A stretch of 64,000 nt of DNA from NCBI RefSeq assembly GCF_022539505.1, contig NC_061514.1:335713090-335777089 (forward strand). The letters run 5' to 3'. The notes under the pieces were generated by a model. That model made no database searches, had not been told where the DNA came from, and worked only from the letters and a program-made list of their open reading frames with translations. Position numbers and translations under genes: made by a program. Positions 1 through 10,391 of the stretch are shown piece after piece; position 1 is the first letter of the stretch, and every line of letters begins with the position of its first letter. The stretch is from Lolium rigidum (Eukaryota > Streptophyta > Magnoliopsida > Poales > Poaceae).

Positions 1-26
1 TAAGCTTCCCCCTTCATGGAGGAACT

Positions 27-531
27 TTGCCACTTCCACGAAACATCGGAGGCATGAGTTTTCTCGTTGAGAATATCATGGGCTCTCCGGATGTTGAGGA
101 GAAGGCGAGGGCAAAAGACAAACACACTCTGGAGGAACCGATGGACGTTCTGCTGCCAATATGGTGCGGAAAAATGCCCACAAGTCCAAGGGAAAGAACA
201 AGGGAGTCTCCCGGACTACCAACTTCAAGAAGAAGGGGAAAACGGAGAAGAAAGACCCTTGCTTGGGTGTGTGGCGAGACGGGCCATTGGGCCAATCGTT
301 GTCCACAATGCAAAGGAAAGAAATGTCGAGCCTGGACGGAACTCAAATTCTGTCGAGCATGGTCATTGGCAACACGAGAGGAAGGAACTACGGGGTATGG
401 TAATATGTTACATGCTTGTTCTTTCGGTGTTTCAGCCCACGGAATGGTGGGTTGATACGGGTGCCAATGTTCATGTGTGTGCTCGACATCTCCATGTTTA
501 CCTCTTATCGGGCCCGAGGTTCCTCGAGTAA
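27..531 (+). pseudogene. copia gag C-terminus and aspartic protease fragment
   Basis: A zinc-knuckle-like stretch is readable around 265-330 (WVCGETGHWANRCPQCK), with the first cysteine of the usual knuckle apparently replaced by W. Further on, in another frame, WWVDTGANVHVC at about 445-485 gives the D-T-G-A active-site signature of a retropepsin. Frame changes between the two, and a stop at about 531, show it is broken. In the living family these parts would package RNA and process the polyprotein. Only the C-terminal part of gag is present because the window begins inside the element. Confidence 0.75.
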
Positions 532-2018
532 TGATGGGGAATGGGTTACATGCTACTGTTCGTGGTGTTGGCACGGTAGATCTGAAGTTTACTTCGGGAA
601 AGATCGTGCAACTGAAGAACGTGCTGCATGTCCCTTCTATCAAGAAAAATCTCGTTAGTGGCTCCCGTCTTATGAAAGATGGGTTTAAGTTAGTGTTTGA
701 GTCCAATAAAGTTGTACTGTCTAAGTATGGAACTTTTGTTGGAAAGGGATATGAATGTGAGGGAATATTTCGCTTCTCTCTAGAAGACTTCTGTGATAAT
801 GTTGTGAACCATGTAAGCACTAGTGTTAATGAAACTAATGTTTGGCATTCACGACTTTTTCATGTTAATTTCGGTTGTATGACGCGGCTTGCTAATATGA
901 GTTTAATTCCGAAATTCACCTTTGTCAAAGGCTCTAAGTGCCATGCTTGTGTGCAAGCAAAGCAGCCTCGCAAGTCTCACAAGCCTGCGAAGGAAAGAAA
1001 CTTGGCACCACTAGAGCTCGTGCATTCAGATCTATGTGAGATGAATGGTGAGTTCACAAGAGGTGGAAAGAAATATTTCATGACTTTGATCGATGATTCC
1101 ACTAGGTATTGTTATGTGTATCTCCTGAAATCTAAAGATGAGGCTCTTGATTTCTTTAAAATCTATAAGGCTGAAGTTGAGAATCAACTTGAAAGAAAGA
1201 TAAAAAGGGTTCGGTCCGATCGTGGTGGAGAGTACTTTTCTAATGAGTTCAATTTATTCTGTGCGGAACATGGTATAATCCATGAGAGTACGCCTCCCAA
1301 TTCCCCACAATCTAATGGGATTGCGGAAAGGAAAAACCGTACTCTAACAGATTTGGTTAACGCCATGTTAGATGTTTCGGGTTTATCCAAGGAATGGTGG
1401 GGGGAGGCTATATTGACTTCGTGTCATGTCCTAAACCGTGTTCCAATCAAGAATAAAGAGATTACCCCTTATGAGGAATGGGAAAATAAAAGACCAATAC
1501 TCTCCTACCTACGAACTTGGGGCTGTTTGGCAAAAGTGAATTTGCCAATCACCAAAAGGCGAAAGCTTGGACCAAAAACCGTGGACTGTGTCTTTCTTGG
1601 CTATGCTTCCCATAGCATTGCTTATAGATTTCTTGTGGTGAAATCTGGAGTGGACGACATGAATGTTGGCACCATCTTTGAATCAAGAGATGCTACATTC
1701 TTTGAGGATATATTCCCTATGAGAGATATGCATGGCATGTCTAGTTGGGAATCTGATCCAATACATGAAACTCCTATGGAGTCTGATGAGGAATCTGATG
1801 ATGAGAGTTTAGATTCTGATGAAGATGACAATGAAGCTCCCACAAGGAGTAAGAGACAAAGGACTGCAAAGTCTTTTGGTAATGATTTCATTGTGTATCT
1901 TGTGGATGATACTCCCACTACCATTTCGAAGCTCTCGCATCTCCCGATGCGGACTATCGGAAGGAAGCGGTTCAAAGCGAGATGGATTCCATCTTGGCTA
2001 ATGGAACGTGGGAGTTAA
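477..2018 (+). pseudogene. copia GAG-pre-integrase and integrase region
   Basis: A 513-codon open stretch. It holds the GAG-pre-integrase zinc region ([14 protein letters not shown] with a later CHACVQ pair) and then the integrase core. The acidic triad is visible: D in VHSDLCEM (about 1030), D in RSDRGGEYFS (about 1218) and E in NGIAERKNRT (about 1328). A copia-type C-terminal region follows (LRTWGCLAKV, LGPKTVDCVFLGY) and then an acidic linker rich in D, E and S. The integrase would join element cDNA to chromosomal DNA. The frame breaks before the reverse transcriptase, so it is not a functional polyprotein. Confidence 0.88.
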
Positions 2019-3138
2019 CTGAGCGTCCTTATGGGTGCAAACCTGTAGGATGTAAATGGGTATTTAAGAAGAAGCTTCGAGCTGATGGTACTATTGAGAA
2101 GTACAAAGCTCGTCTTGTAGCCAAAGGCTATACCCAAAAGGAAGGCGAAGATTTCTTCGATACCTACTCACTCGTGGCGAGATTGACCACCATTCGAGTA
2201 CTACTGTCATTGGCTGCCTCACACGGTCTTCTCGTTCATCAAATGGACGTTAAGACGGCTTTCCTAAATGGAGAGTTGGACGAGGAAATTTACATGGAAC
2301 AGCCTCGATGGTTTCGTACTACAAGGTCAAGAAAGAAAGGTGTGTAAATTAAAGAAATCTTTGTATGGTCTCAAACAAGCACCCAAACAATGGCATGAGA
2401 AGTTTGAAAGAACTTTGACATCTCGTGGGCTTTGTTGTCAATGAAGCCGACAAATGTGTGTACTACCGCCATGGTGGGGGTGAGGGAGTTGTCCTATGCT
2501 TGTATGTGGATGACATACTAATTTTGGGGACAAGTCTCAAAGTGATTGAGGAGGTAAAAACCTTCTTATCTCAGTGTTTCGAGATGAAAGATCTTGGAGA
2601 AGCTGATGTTATATTGAACATCAAGCTATCGAGAGATGAGAATAATGGGATTACACTTGTGCAATCTCATTATGTTGAGAAGGTGTTGAGCAGATTTGGC
2701 TATTCTGATTGCAAATCTTCTCTCACACCTTATGATCCTAGTGTCTTGCTTCGAAAGAATGAAAAGGCAACTAGAGATCAATTGAGATACTCTCAAATCA
2801 TTGGTTCACTCATGTATTTAGCTTGCGCTACGAGGCTCGATATCTCGTTTGCTGTGTGCAAACTTAGCCGGTTTGTGGCCAACCCGGGAGATGATCATTG
2901 GCATGCTCTTGAGAGAGTAATGCGCTATCTAAAGGGAACCATGAGTTATGGAATTCACTATACCGGGTATCCAAGAGGACTTGAATGGTATAGTGATTCC
3001 AATTGGATTTCTGATGCTAAAATGAAAGCCACAAGTGGATATGTTTTCACTCTTGGTGGTGGCGCTGTTTCCTGGAAGTCTTGCAAGCGAGACCATCTTA
3101 ACGAGGTCAACTATGGAAGCGGAACTCACAGACATTAG
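1982..3138 (+). pseudogene. copia reverse transcriptase and RNase H, frameshifted
   Basis: The first part (1982-2347) carries the copia RT start ([38 protein letters not shown]). The frame is lost near 2335-2350, and the reading resumes with [14 protein letters not shown] in another frame at about 2340-2390. From 2425 to 3138 the YVDDILIL catalytic motif (about 2504) and the RNase H part (LEWYSDSNW, SGYVFTLGGGAVSW) are readable. At least two frameshifts separate the pieces, so the enzyme cannot be made as one protein. The order RT after integrase confirms copia rather than gypsy. Confidence 0.88.
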
Positions 3139-4004
3139 ATACAGCTACCTGTCGAAGCGGAATGGCTTTGTGAGCTCTTGATGGACTTGCCTATGGTTGA
3201 AAAACCAATACCGGCTATCCTCATGAACTGTGATAATCAAACTGTGATTATCAAAGTGAAAAGTTCTAAGGATAATATGAAAAGTTCCAAACATATCAAG
3301 AGGAGACCGAAGTCCGTCGAAAACCGAAGAACTCCGGAGTGATAGCATTGGATTATGTCCAAAGTGCTAAAAATCGGCAGATCCTTTCACAAAAGGACTA
3401 TCAAGAAATATGATAGACCTTGCATCGAGGGAGATGGGTTTGAGACCCACTTGAGTTGCCGAGGGGTAACCCAACCTATGTAATCGGAAATTCCGTGAAG
3501 TAGGACTCGGGAAAACAAACCGGAGTAACCGAGTTGAGAGAAAATCTAATACCCCCACTCCGCTGCGGATGCAATTCTCTCCTAGCTACCGTAAGGCAGG
3601 TTGACAATGTCTTAATGTGTTCACGAGCGGCTCTTGATGAGCGAAGACGCCGTCCTACAGGGCGATCTTTTGAAGGACACACCTATATGAGTGACACTAC
3701 TGGTCATAGTGTGGGAGATTTGGGTGAATCTCTAGTAAGCTCATGAAGGGCCGAGGAGTATGACTTATAAGCTCCACCCGAGGGGAAGGCTATGGTAGCC
3801 TAGTACCGTGTCGGCATTGAGCGAAACTTGCTGCACAAAGACTGACAATTCAAGGCATAGTCCATTGTTCGGCTTGTAGTTAAGCGTAGCACCTTGCCTA
3901 GGTGGAAGTTCAACTTAACGAGCCTCCACTCGAAGTGCGGTATATTAAAACAGTGAATGGAACTAATGTGTCATCTGATGTGCATATGAGATCTGGTGGG
4001 GGAT
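3139..4004 (+). other. copia 3' untranslated region with polypurine tract
   Basis: There is no coding signal beyond a broken continuation of RNase H up to about 3350. The stretch ends in a purine-rich tract (GGTGGGGGAT, about 3995-4004) directly before the LTR start, which fits a plus-strand primer site. Confidence 0.65.
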
Positions 4005-4539
4005 TGTTGAATGTAGATGGGCTGCAGCCCAGTAAGGCAGCCCATATAATCTACAATTCCTGAAATCTCAAGGCCCATCACGTTGGCAGCTTGGGACAGC
4101 CTTGGGGGACAAAGTTTAGTCCCACATTGCTAGTTGGGAGTGAGTTGGAGTGGTTTATAAGGGCTGTTGTTCTAGTCATTCCAAGTGAGTGAGAATAGAA
4201 GGAGCCCTCGCGCACTCCTCCTCCTCCGCCCGCCCCGCCGCGCCTCGCCTCGTCACGCACGCACGTCGCGTTTCGTGACTCGAGTTCGAGTTCGAGACAC
4301 ACTCAAGGAAGCCTAAATTTTTGCTTGGTGCACCAACTGTGTTGGGTACGTGTCGGCCTGCATGTGCATGCTCGCCGCGTGTCCCTGGCTTCCTACGCGT
4401 GGCAACGCGGTCGGGGCGGCTCTCCTCCCAGGCTATACAAGGAGACTGATCAGATCTGGAAAACAGTGCTCTTAGATCTCTCTCTCTCTCTCGCGAAGTT
4501 CCTTTGGCTGTGCTACTCTCTAGTCTTCCCCATCCCGGC
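4005..4539 (+). repeat. truncated copia 3' LTR
   Basis: Begins TGTTGAATGTAG right after the purine tract. The sequence is then non-coding with a CT-rich part (about 4476-4495). No closing CA or target-site duplication is found; instead the sequence switches at 4540 to a segment that is duplicated at 17443. The LTR is therefore cut at its 3' end. Confidence 0.7.
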
Positions 4540-5718
4540 GACGCAGAGGCAGAGGCCAACGCAGGTGTAGCAGTAGAAGACGCGTCTGCCGGCTCTTGCT
4601 CCGCGGTTGCTGCCGCTGCCGCTGCCTGGGCCGCCGCGTCGGCCGCAGCCTCGGCCGCCGCCATTTTGGCTTCGATGCCGTCGAGGATCTGGCCTTTGAA
4701 GAAGTTGTGCGCCGCCCGCGTCCGGGGAGACATTCCTCTGTCGACGCTCTCAGCAGGGACATGTCGTCCCTGCGTTTCTTGAGCTCCAACTTCTTCTCTT
4801 GCCTCTTGAGCAGCTCCGCCCACCTTTCGTCGGCCTTTTTGTCGCGGGAGAGAAAGGTCGAGGAGACGTCGGCGAGGCATTTCATGATCGACGCCTGCGT
4901 CTTCTCAGACGACGCAGCGTCGGCCAAGGCGGCCTTGGCAGCCTTGTTGCCAGTAGGACGCCCTGCCGACGTTGCCAGCGGCGCGTCCAGATCAATGGCG
5001 TCCTTCCCCTTGGACAACGACAGGCGCGTCAACTTCCATTTGTCAGCGTGAAAGTCTTGTGACCTTCCGAGTTCTTCCGGTACATATCCATGGCCCTGTC
5101 AAACTAACCAAAGGAAGCGGAATTATTTCATGGAACACAATGTAGGCGCTACAGATTATGTAAGAAAGAGTCGTACCAGTTGGGAGACGTCGGCGCAGTT
5201 GTTGCCTCTGTTCACTAAGTCGTGATGGTACCCATGGAAGGATTTCACCGACGCTGGGGAGTAGAGGTTGTTGGGGTTGAAGCCGCCATGCGGCAGCGCA
5301 TCCTTGTACTGGGGCGACAAGTTAGGCGTCACGCACCCGGGAGTGCCGGAGGGGCCGTCGTTGTAGAAGGCGGATGTCGACGGAGAGATCACTCCGGAAC
5401 GTACGCTGGCAAGGACGTACTCCATGGGCTCGCGTTGGTGGCGGCGATACACCCGGCCATTATGTGCTGGTGCTGGAGCGCCGCCAGAGCCTTCTTCTCC
5501 TGCTCCGCCGCCCTCCATCCTTTCCGCTCCACCGTCGCCATCTTCCGGCGCAGACAATCTTGCTGCCATTGATCATCGGTCCATCCTTCCGGCTTCTTCT
5601 TCGGAGTCGGCGTCTTCCGCGGCTTCGCGAACGGCGATTTAGCCCCATTCGTCTCATTGCCCGACGACTTCTTGGCCGTTTTCTTGGCCATCTTTTTTGG
5701 GCCTGTCGGCGGCGCCAT
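4540..5718 (-). pseudogene. Harbinger ORF1 (NAM-associated C-terminal type), broken copy 1
   Basis: Read on the minus strand from a start at 5718 (MAPPTGPKK). There is a lysine-rich N-terminus and a conserved middle (WTDDQWQQDCLRRKMA). After an intron-like gap (about 5100-5175) comes a C-terminal part with a long charged helix (DKKADERWAELLKRQEKKLE) and an alanine run. ORF1 proteins of this superfamily are Myb/SANT-like DNA-binding partners of the transposase. Compared with copy 2 this copy has lost one C near 5395 (ACTCCGG against ACTCCCGG), which shifts the frame after SLPAYVP. Its last codons are removed by the 4540 junction. Confidence 0.7.
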
Positions 5719-6105
5719 GGAATGGGGAGAGGGTAGCGGTGGCGGGTGGACGGCGGGAGGGAGAAACAAATCGGCGGGGTAGGAGAAATGAATCGGCGGC
5801 GGGATATGTGTTGGGAAGCCAGAAATGCGCGGCGAGATAGGCTCGATGTGGCGGGAGGGGCGGGATTTGGCGGGAGTGGGAGACGAATTTTCCCTATGCC
5901 GCTGACGCGTCGGGCCCGCGTCGCTTCGCCTCGCTTTTCGTTGTGTCCGGCATGCCCGGTGCGTCCCCTGTGGGACGGGGACGGGCTCGGGACGCCGGAC
6001 ACCGTATCGGGCCGCGCCGGACAAAAATCGGCTGGAAGCGTTTTTTTGTCCGGCGCGCTCCAAATCGGTTTGGGGGACGCTTTGGGAGACACGACTGGAG
6101 ATGCC
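4540..6105 (-). mobile_element. PIF/Harbinger ORF1-only element, left-truncated (copy 1)
   Basis: The right TIR region (GGTTTGGGGGACGCTTTGGG, ending GGAGATGCC at 6105) is followed by TTA, the usual Harbinger target duplication. The left end is missing: the element enters at 4540 from a truncated copia LTR. The counterpart at 17096-19007 is complete, so about 350 bp including the left TIR are lost here. Confidence 0.75.
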
Positions 6106-6283
6106 TTATGGCCCAAATCCCTACCAGATGATGTGTGTAATGGTGGCCAACGTTTATGCTGAGCCAGGTGTTTAATGGAATCATGAGTTCCACCTAAAAA
6201 AAGAAGAATTTCCATGGATCTTGATCGCTTCTTGTCCACAAGATTCAGCAAGCTTCACCTCTATGTCGGCAGGTCCAGCAACG

Positions 6284-6562
6284 TGTTAAGACCACACTAC
6301 TCACACGGATCGATTATTCAGGAATTGGGGATTACAGCCATGAATTCAAGGAGTTCTAGCCATTACAGGAAAAGGAACAGGGAGAGAGGAGGAAGAAGGA
6401 GTCAGAAGCGAGGAGGCCGAAGCCGTCCTAATCCCAGCCACCTTTGCTCGTAGCAGTTTCCCTTGTATTTGTAGTTGGCGACACCGTGTTTTCCAAGCAG
6501 CCCAAGCCCATTACTGGAAGCCCATGGTACATCCAAGGCAAGAGGAGGGAAGGTCGCTAACA
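6284..6562 (-). repeat. 3' LTR of the 3.7-kb element
   Basis: TGTTA...TAACA termini, 279 bp. On the minus strand it lies directly after the polypurine tract at 6563-6576. The long internal frame runs into it and stops at 6402. Confidence 0.9.
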
Positions 6563-9500
6563 TTCCCCCCTCCTTAATTTTCGGCTTGACCTCAAGCCGA
6601 CGCCATGTGAAACCACCGGGATCCCATGGCACTTGAATTTCCTCATGGTAGTTACTGCCGATGACATGGTTGTGGTCGAACTTGACCTGAATGAGGGCGA
6701 TGTAGTAGTTGTAGCAACCAGGGTCTTGGTCGAGGTAGGCATCATGGAATAAGTCATGGTCAGCATGGACTTGGTCGAAGGAATAAGAGCTGTTGAAGTA
6801 GTGGCTACAACGATACATTGGAGCTGCATCCTTGATCCTTGATGTAGCTTTAGCTTGTGCAAACGACTCGAAGGATGCCCAGCAACCTAGATCCCAGGGA
6901 AAGTGCAACAGAGGTTTGGGCCAAACAGCTGGACTGCACTTACTCAAAACAGCATAGTGGTGGTAGTAGGATGAAGACGACAACCTCAGTGTTGATGCAC
7001 GAATTATGTGTGTGGAATTGTTGTCCATATTACAGCACTTCAGAACCATTAACCATGCAATCTCCCAAAGAAAGAATTTGTAGCCATCTGAAGAAGCTTC
7101 TGCTTTAGGGCAAGACTGAGACCATTCTACCAGTACGAAGGCCTTCAATGTTATTGTCGAGAGTGGTGACGCAAACTGGTTGTCACTAGCACAACGCTCA
7201 AGCGACCATGCAATTTCCCAGGAAGGGAAATCAAAAGTAGCAGAACAAGGTTTATAGTAAAAACGATAATAGCCTTCTGCCCTGATGTCATACTCGGACC
7301 AAACAACCTTCCGTGCCATAAGTATAGTACCTCCTGGAATGAGATATCCAAAGAAACAGAGCATAGGGATTGCAGGTCTTGGTTCCAGACAGTAGTAACA
7401 CATGTTGTGCCGGCGTAAAGCCGGAGATATCAGGTGATAGGAAACATTGCACTCCTCAGTGGAAAAATGAAAGCTTCTTGCAATGCCTGAGTCCCATTGC
7501 TCCATTGGTCTCTTCCATGTTTGAATTTCCATAGAAAAGAAGAGTAACACTGCAGCCTGTGACCATAAGGTGCATAAATAAAGCTCAAGTCTGCTCTGAA
7601 ATTCCCTCCAAAAATCAAACAAGCTGGACCTTGTAAACTCCCATGGGTGACAAACAGAACCGTAAGGAAAAACTATTGGTGCACACTTACAACGAACTGA
7701 ATCCGCTGCAGGTGACAAGTACTCAGATTCATCCAGATGTTGTGGTTGAAACTTCCTGTGAGACTGACTGAAAATTTCAGGTGACCATTGCTGCACACCC
7801 TTACTGAAAGTTTCCAGTAACCATTGATGCACACCGTTGCAGCTAACCAGTACCACTCTCCATGGGAAAATCCAAGCACAAGAATAAATACCTCCAGGAT
7901 CCCATAGCTTCTCATGAAGAAACCCATTGATCAACTCACGGCTGTACACATAACTTGTATCATCTCTGTTAATTAGCTCTCCAAACTCGCTCACCCAAGT
8001 TTCACTAATGTAGCACTTGCGTATTGCACTTGGACTTGGGCAAAACAGGTGAATAGGCCAATGAAAATATATCCAAGTATTTGAATAACCAAGCATCTTT
8101 GTTTTCTCTCCAGGGTCCCATGGCAACAGAGAACTTAAATGAGGCGTGGCACAACCAAGATCAGAACATATACCACTGTTTTTGCATGAAGCAGCAACAA
8201 ACTGGAACCATAAAATCGTGCCATAGGATTGTGCTCCATCAGGGGGACGCCAAGAATAGAATAACTCAGGATTAGCAGAGAGTGGATTGTGCAATATCCA
8301 AAAACTGCAACTAGAATACTCGTGATGTACCAAGCTGCCCTCCAATGTAGTAGTAGTTTCACAGGAAGGAATAAACAAGGCATGCATCTCAGGTTCCATT
8401 GGATTGCACGGACTCCTTTGGTCAGAACATGGATCAACTGGGTCACAAGGAAGATGAAGTGTTGTGTTACCTGGAACAAGCTGTATGAAAGGACTCATGC
8501 CTATTAATATTGCCCGGTCAGGTAGATGCCACTGCTCGCAAGGTTCCAGACAAACAAACTCTGGATGGAGATCGTCGTCATCCTCGAGTGTGGCCTGACT
8601 AAGTAGCATCGGAGACGTTTTGGTGATGTAGCTGTGATCATCTACCTCAGCCCCCGCGCAAAGCTGCTGCTGCTCATCCTCATTTGTAACAGCAATATCA
8701 GTGCCCTCAGGTCTGTCTTGCAGCACCGACATGGACGCCAACGCATCAGAGGCACTGGAGTCCACGATATCGAGTGTGTCCTGCGTGAGTACGTACACTG
8801 GCACATCTCGGACTGGTTCGAGGCGCATCACTGAACTGGTCGATGGTGGTGCCCTGTAGAGATTGGGTTCGACCACCGCGGATGTATCCAGAACTGTAGA
8901 GGTCGGTGTCGTATGGCCGTCATCAGTCTTGTGCACCGCAGTGGACGGAGGCGCCCCAGGAGCACCAGTGAACGCCACTGCTTGGACATCATCCTCACAG
9001 ACTAGATGGATGTCCGTGTGTGGAGTAGGCCGGGTAACAGACGAGTACACCACTGCCATAGGGATGGGAGGCGGTGAAGCAACTGAGTCTGGAACCTCTG
9101 CAGCCAATGGCGAGCTCGGGCTACCTCCTGGGAATATCGTCGAACATGTGATGGGTGCAGCGAGAGCAAACTTGAAATTGTTGGCCATGGACGTTGCTCC
9201 AATTGCAGTGGAGATGGAGTCAACCTCTATCGTCCTGATGTTCATGGTCCTCTGGGAGGTGACCCTCGCATCTTGAACAGGGGCGTGCAGATCGGATGGC
9301 GAGGAGGCCGGAGTCATCGCCGATGAAGCCCGTGGACGAGCCAAGGCGTTGGCGAGCGCTTCCCGGATGGCCTCCTGGCGCCTCTCGAACGCAGCGTCTA
9401 GCTCTGCTGTTACGGCTGCCGTAACCTCCGCTGTTACCGCCGCCTTCACCTCCGCCGCCACCTCTGCCGCCATGACCGAAATGCGGGCAGCAAAGTCAGC

Positions 9501-9608
9501 GCGACGTTTTGCCCTCTTTTCCTCCCAATCAACAAGGCGCTGCTGGGATTCCTGCCACGAAACCGACTCGCGATCCATGCGGGCATCCCAAGATGATCCT
9601 CTCAGCAT
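6402..9608 (-). CDS. Single long frame of the 3.7-kb LTR element, 1068 codons, function unknown
   Basis: The start lies about 85 bases inside the primer-binding site. The frame covers nearly the whole interior, passes through the polypurine tract and ends 160 bases inside the 3' LTR. Residues about 1-100 are charged and helical (DWEEKRAKRRADFAARI) and then alanine/valine/glutamate-rich with repeats of the type AAVTAEV, suggesting a coiled coil as in many gag N-termini. The middle is rich in S, T and P. From about residue 470 on, aromatic, cysteine-rich sequence recurs with the motif WDPG at least three times (PWDPGE, LWDPGG, PWDPGG). No zinc knuckle, protease or polymerase motif is visible. 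It could be a gag-derived protein or a frame kept open by recent spread. Whether it is translated is unknown. Confidence 0.5.
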   Translation of the reverse strand: MLRGSSWDARMDRESVSWQESQQRLVDWEEKRAKRRADFAARISVMAAEVAAEVKAAVTAEVTAAVTAELDAAFERRQEAIREALANALARPRASSAMTPASSPSDLHAPVQDARVTSQRTMNIRTIEVDSISTAIGATSMANNFKFALAAPITCSTIFPGGSPSSPLAAEVPDSVASPPPIPMAVVYSSVTRPTPHTDIHLVCEDDVQAVAFTGAPGAPPSTAVHKTDDGHTTPTSTVLDTSAVVEPNLYRAPPSTSSVMRLEPVRDVPVYVLTQDTLDIVDSSASDALASMSVLQDRPEGTDIAVTNEDEQQQLCAGAEVDDHSYITKTSPMLLSQATLEDDDDLHPEFVCLEPCEQWHLPDRAILIGMSPFIQLVPGNTTLHLPCDPVDPCSDQRSPCNPMEPEMHALFIPSCETTTTLEGSLVHHEYSSCSFWILHNPLSANPELFYSWRPPDGAQSYGTILWFQFVAASCKNSGICSDLGCATPHLSSLLPWDPGEKTKMLGYSNTWIYFHWPIHLFCPSPSAIRKCYISETWVSEFGELINRDDTSYVYSRELINGFLHEKLWDPGGIYSCAWIFPWRVVLVSCNGVHQWLLETFSKGVQQWSPEIFSQSHRKFQPQHLDESEYLSPAADSVRCKCAPIVFPYGSVCHPWEFTRSSLFDFWREFQSRLELYLCTLWSQAAVLLFFSMEIQTWKRPMEQWDSGIARSFHFSTEECNVSYHLISPALRRHNMCYYCLEPRPAIPMLCFFGYLIPGGTILMARKVVWSEYDIRAEGYYRFYYKPCSATFDFPSWEIAWSLERCASDNQFASPLSTITLKAFVLVEWSQSCPKAEASSDGYKFFLWEIAWLMVLKCCNMDNNSTHIIRASTLRLSSSSYYHHYAVLSKCSPAVWPKPLLHFPWDLGCWASFESFAQAKATSRIKDAAPMYRCSHYFNSSYSFDQVHADHDLFHDAYLDQDPGCYNYYIALIQVKFDHNHVIGSNYHEEIQVPWDPGGFTWRRLEVKPKIKEGGMLATFPPLALDVPWASSNGLGLLGKHGVANYKYKGNCYEQRWLGLGRLRPPRF
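6563..6576 (-). other. Polypurine tract
   Basis: The minus strand reads AAGGAGGGGGGAA immediately before the 3' LTR, a typical plus-strand priming tract. Confidence 0.8.
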
Positions 9609-9691
9609 GGTTGACGAGGCTAGATCGAATTGGGAAATTGTGGAGAAAATTTTTGGTTGGAATTTTGGGGATTTTTGCGTGGAGGAATCGA

Positions 9692-9709
9692 TTGGCTCTG
9701 AATACCAAA
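9692..9709 (-). other. Primer-binding site, initiator tRNA-Met type
   Basis: The minus strand just inside the 5' LTR reads TTTGGTATTCAGAGCCAA. This resembles the common plant initiator-Met site TGGTATCAGAGC with one extra T. Confidence 0.75.
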
Positions 9710-9988
9710 TGTTAAGACAACACTACTCACACAGATCGATTATTCAGGAATTGGGGATTACAGCCATGAATTCAAGGAGTTCTAGCCATTACAGGAAAAG
9801 GAACAGGGAGAGAGGAGGAAGAAGGAGTCAGAAGCGAGGAGGCCGAAGCCGTCCTAATCCCAGCCACCTTTGCTCGTAGCAGTTTCCCTTGTATTTGTAG
9901 TTGGCGACACCGTGTTTTCCAAGCAGCCCAAGCCCATTACTGGAAGCCCATGGTACATCCAAGGCAAGAGGAGGGAAGGTCGCTAACA
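9710..9988 (-). repeat. 5' LTR of the 3.7-kb element
   Basis: 279 bp. It differs from the other LTR by AAGACA against AAGACC and CACAGAT against CACGGAT near its + strand start. It is flanked by the CAACG duplication. Confidence 0.9.
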
Positions 9989-9993
9989 CAACG

Positions 9994-10382
9994 TGATCAG
10001 AATTTTTCATACGATCCTACACCTCTTCGCTCTCACCGGCCGTGGGCATCTTCCGGATGCAATGATTGGCAGGTTTAGAACCATAATCTTATCTGCAGTG
10101 GTGGCCACTATGGTAAGGGCACCCCATTCTGCCTCATCGCCAACGCGATTACGATGCATTTTATCCGTCATTTCGCGATTTCGACACATTTTCAGCATTG
10201 GCGGAGCTTGGGGGGGAGGGGGGGGGGTGGCTGCCCCCCATCCCACCAATTTCGCAAACCTCGGTCTCTTCGTCCTGATGGCAAAATAGCATGTTTACAA
10301 GTTCTGACTCGCCTTTCAATTTATGTGGACTACAACTCGGCTTTGTATATCGTAATGAACTCGGTTTTGTCATATTCTATCT
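9994..10382. other. Non-coding flank between insertions
   Basis: Shared with 19119-19509. Contains a G-run followed by a C-run around 10205-10240, which looks like the end of a decayed repeat. No gene is supported. Confidence 0.5.
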
Positions 10383-10391
10383 GCTGAATTG

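Larger units (their letters stand above)
1..4539 (+). mobile_element. Ty1/copia LTR retrotransposon, truncated at both ends
   Basis: Domain order is gag zinc knuckle, protease, integrase, reverse transcriptase, RNase H, which is the copia order. The 5' LTR and most of gag lie outside the window or are lost. The 3' side has a purine-rich tract before an LTR start at 4005, but the LTR stops abruptly near 4539, where a Harbinger sequence begins. Several frame breaks divide the polyprotein, so the element is dead. The family name could not be fixed from sequence alone. Confidence 0.9.
6284..9988 (-). mobile_element. Complete non-autonomous LTR retrotransposon, 3.7 kb
   Basis: Two 279-bp LTRs (6284-6562 and 9710-9988), each beginning TGTTAAGAC and ending GCTAACA, differ at only two positions by eye. 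A 5-bp target duplication CAACG lies at 6279-6283 and 9989-9993. The primer-binding site and polypurine tract place the element on the minus strand. No reverse transcriptase, integrase or protease motif is seen, so it must rely on another element's proteins. Copy 2 of the duplicated block lacks it. The near-identical LTRs argue for a young insertion. Confidence 0.92.
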
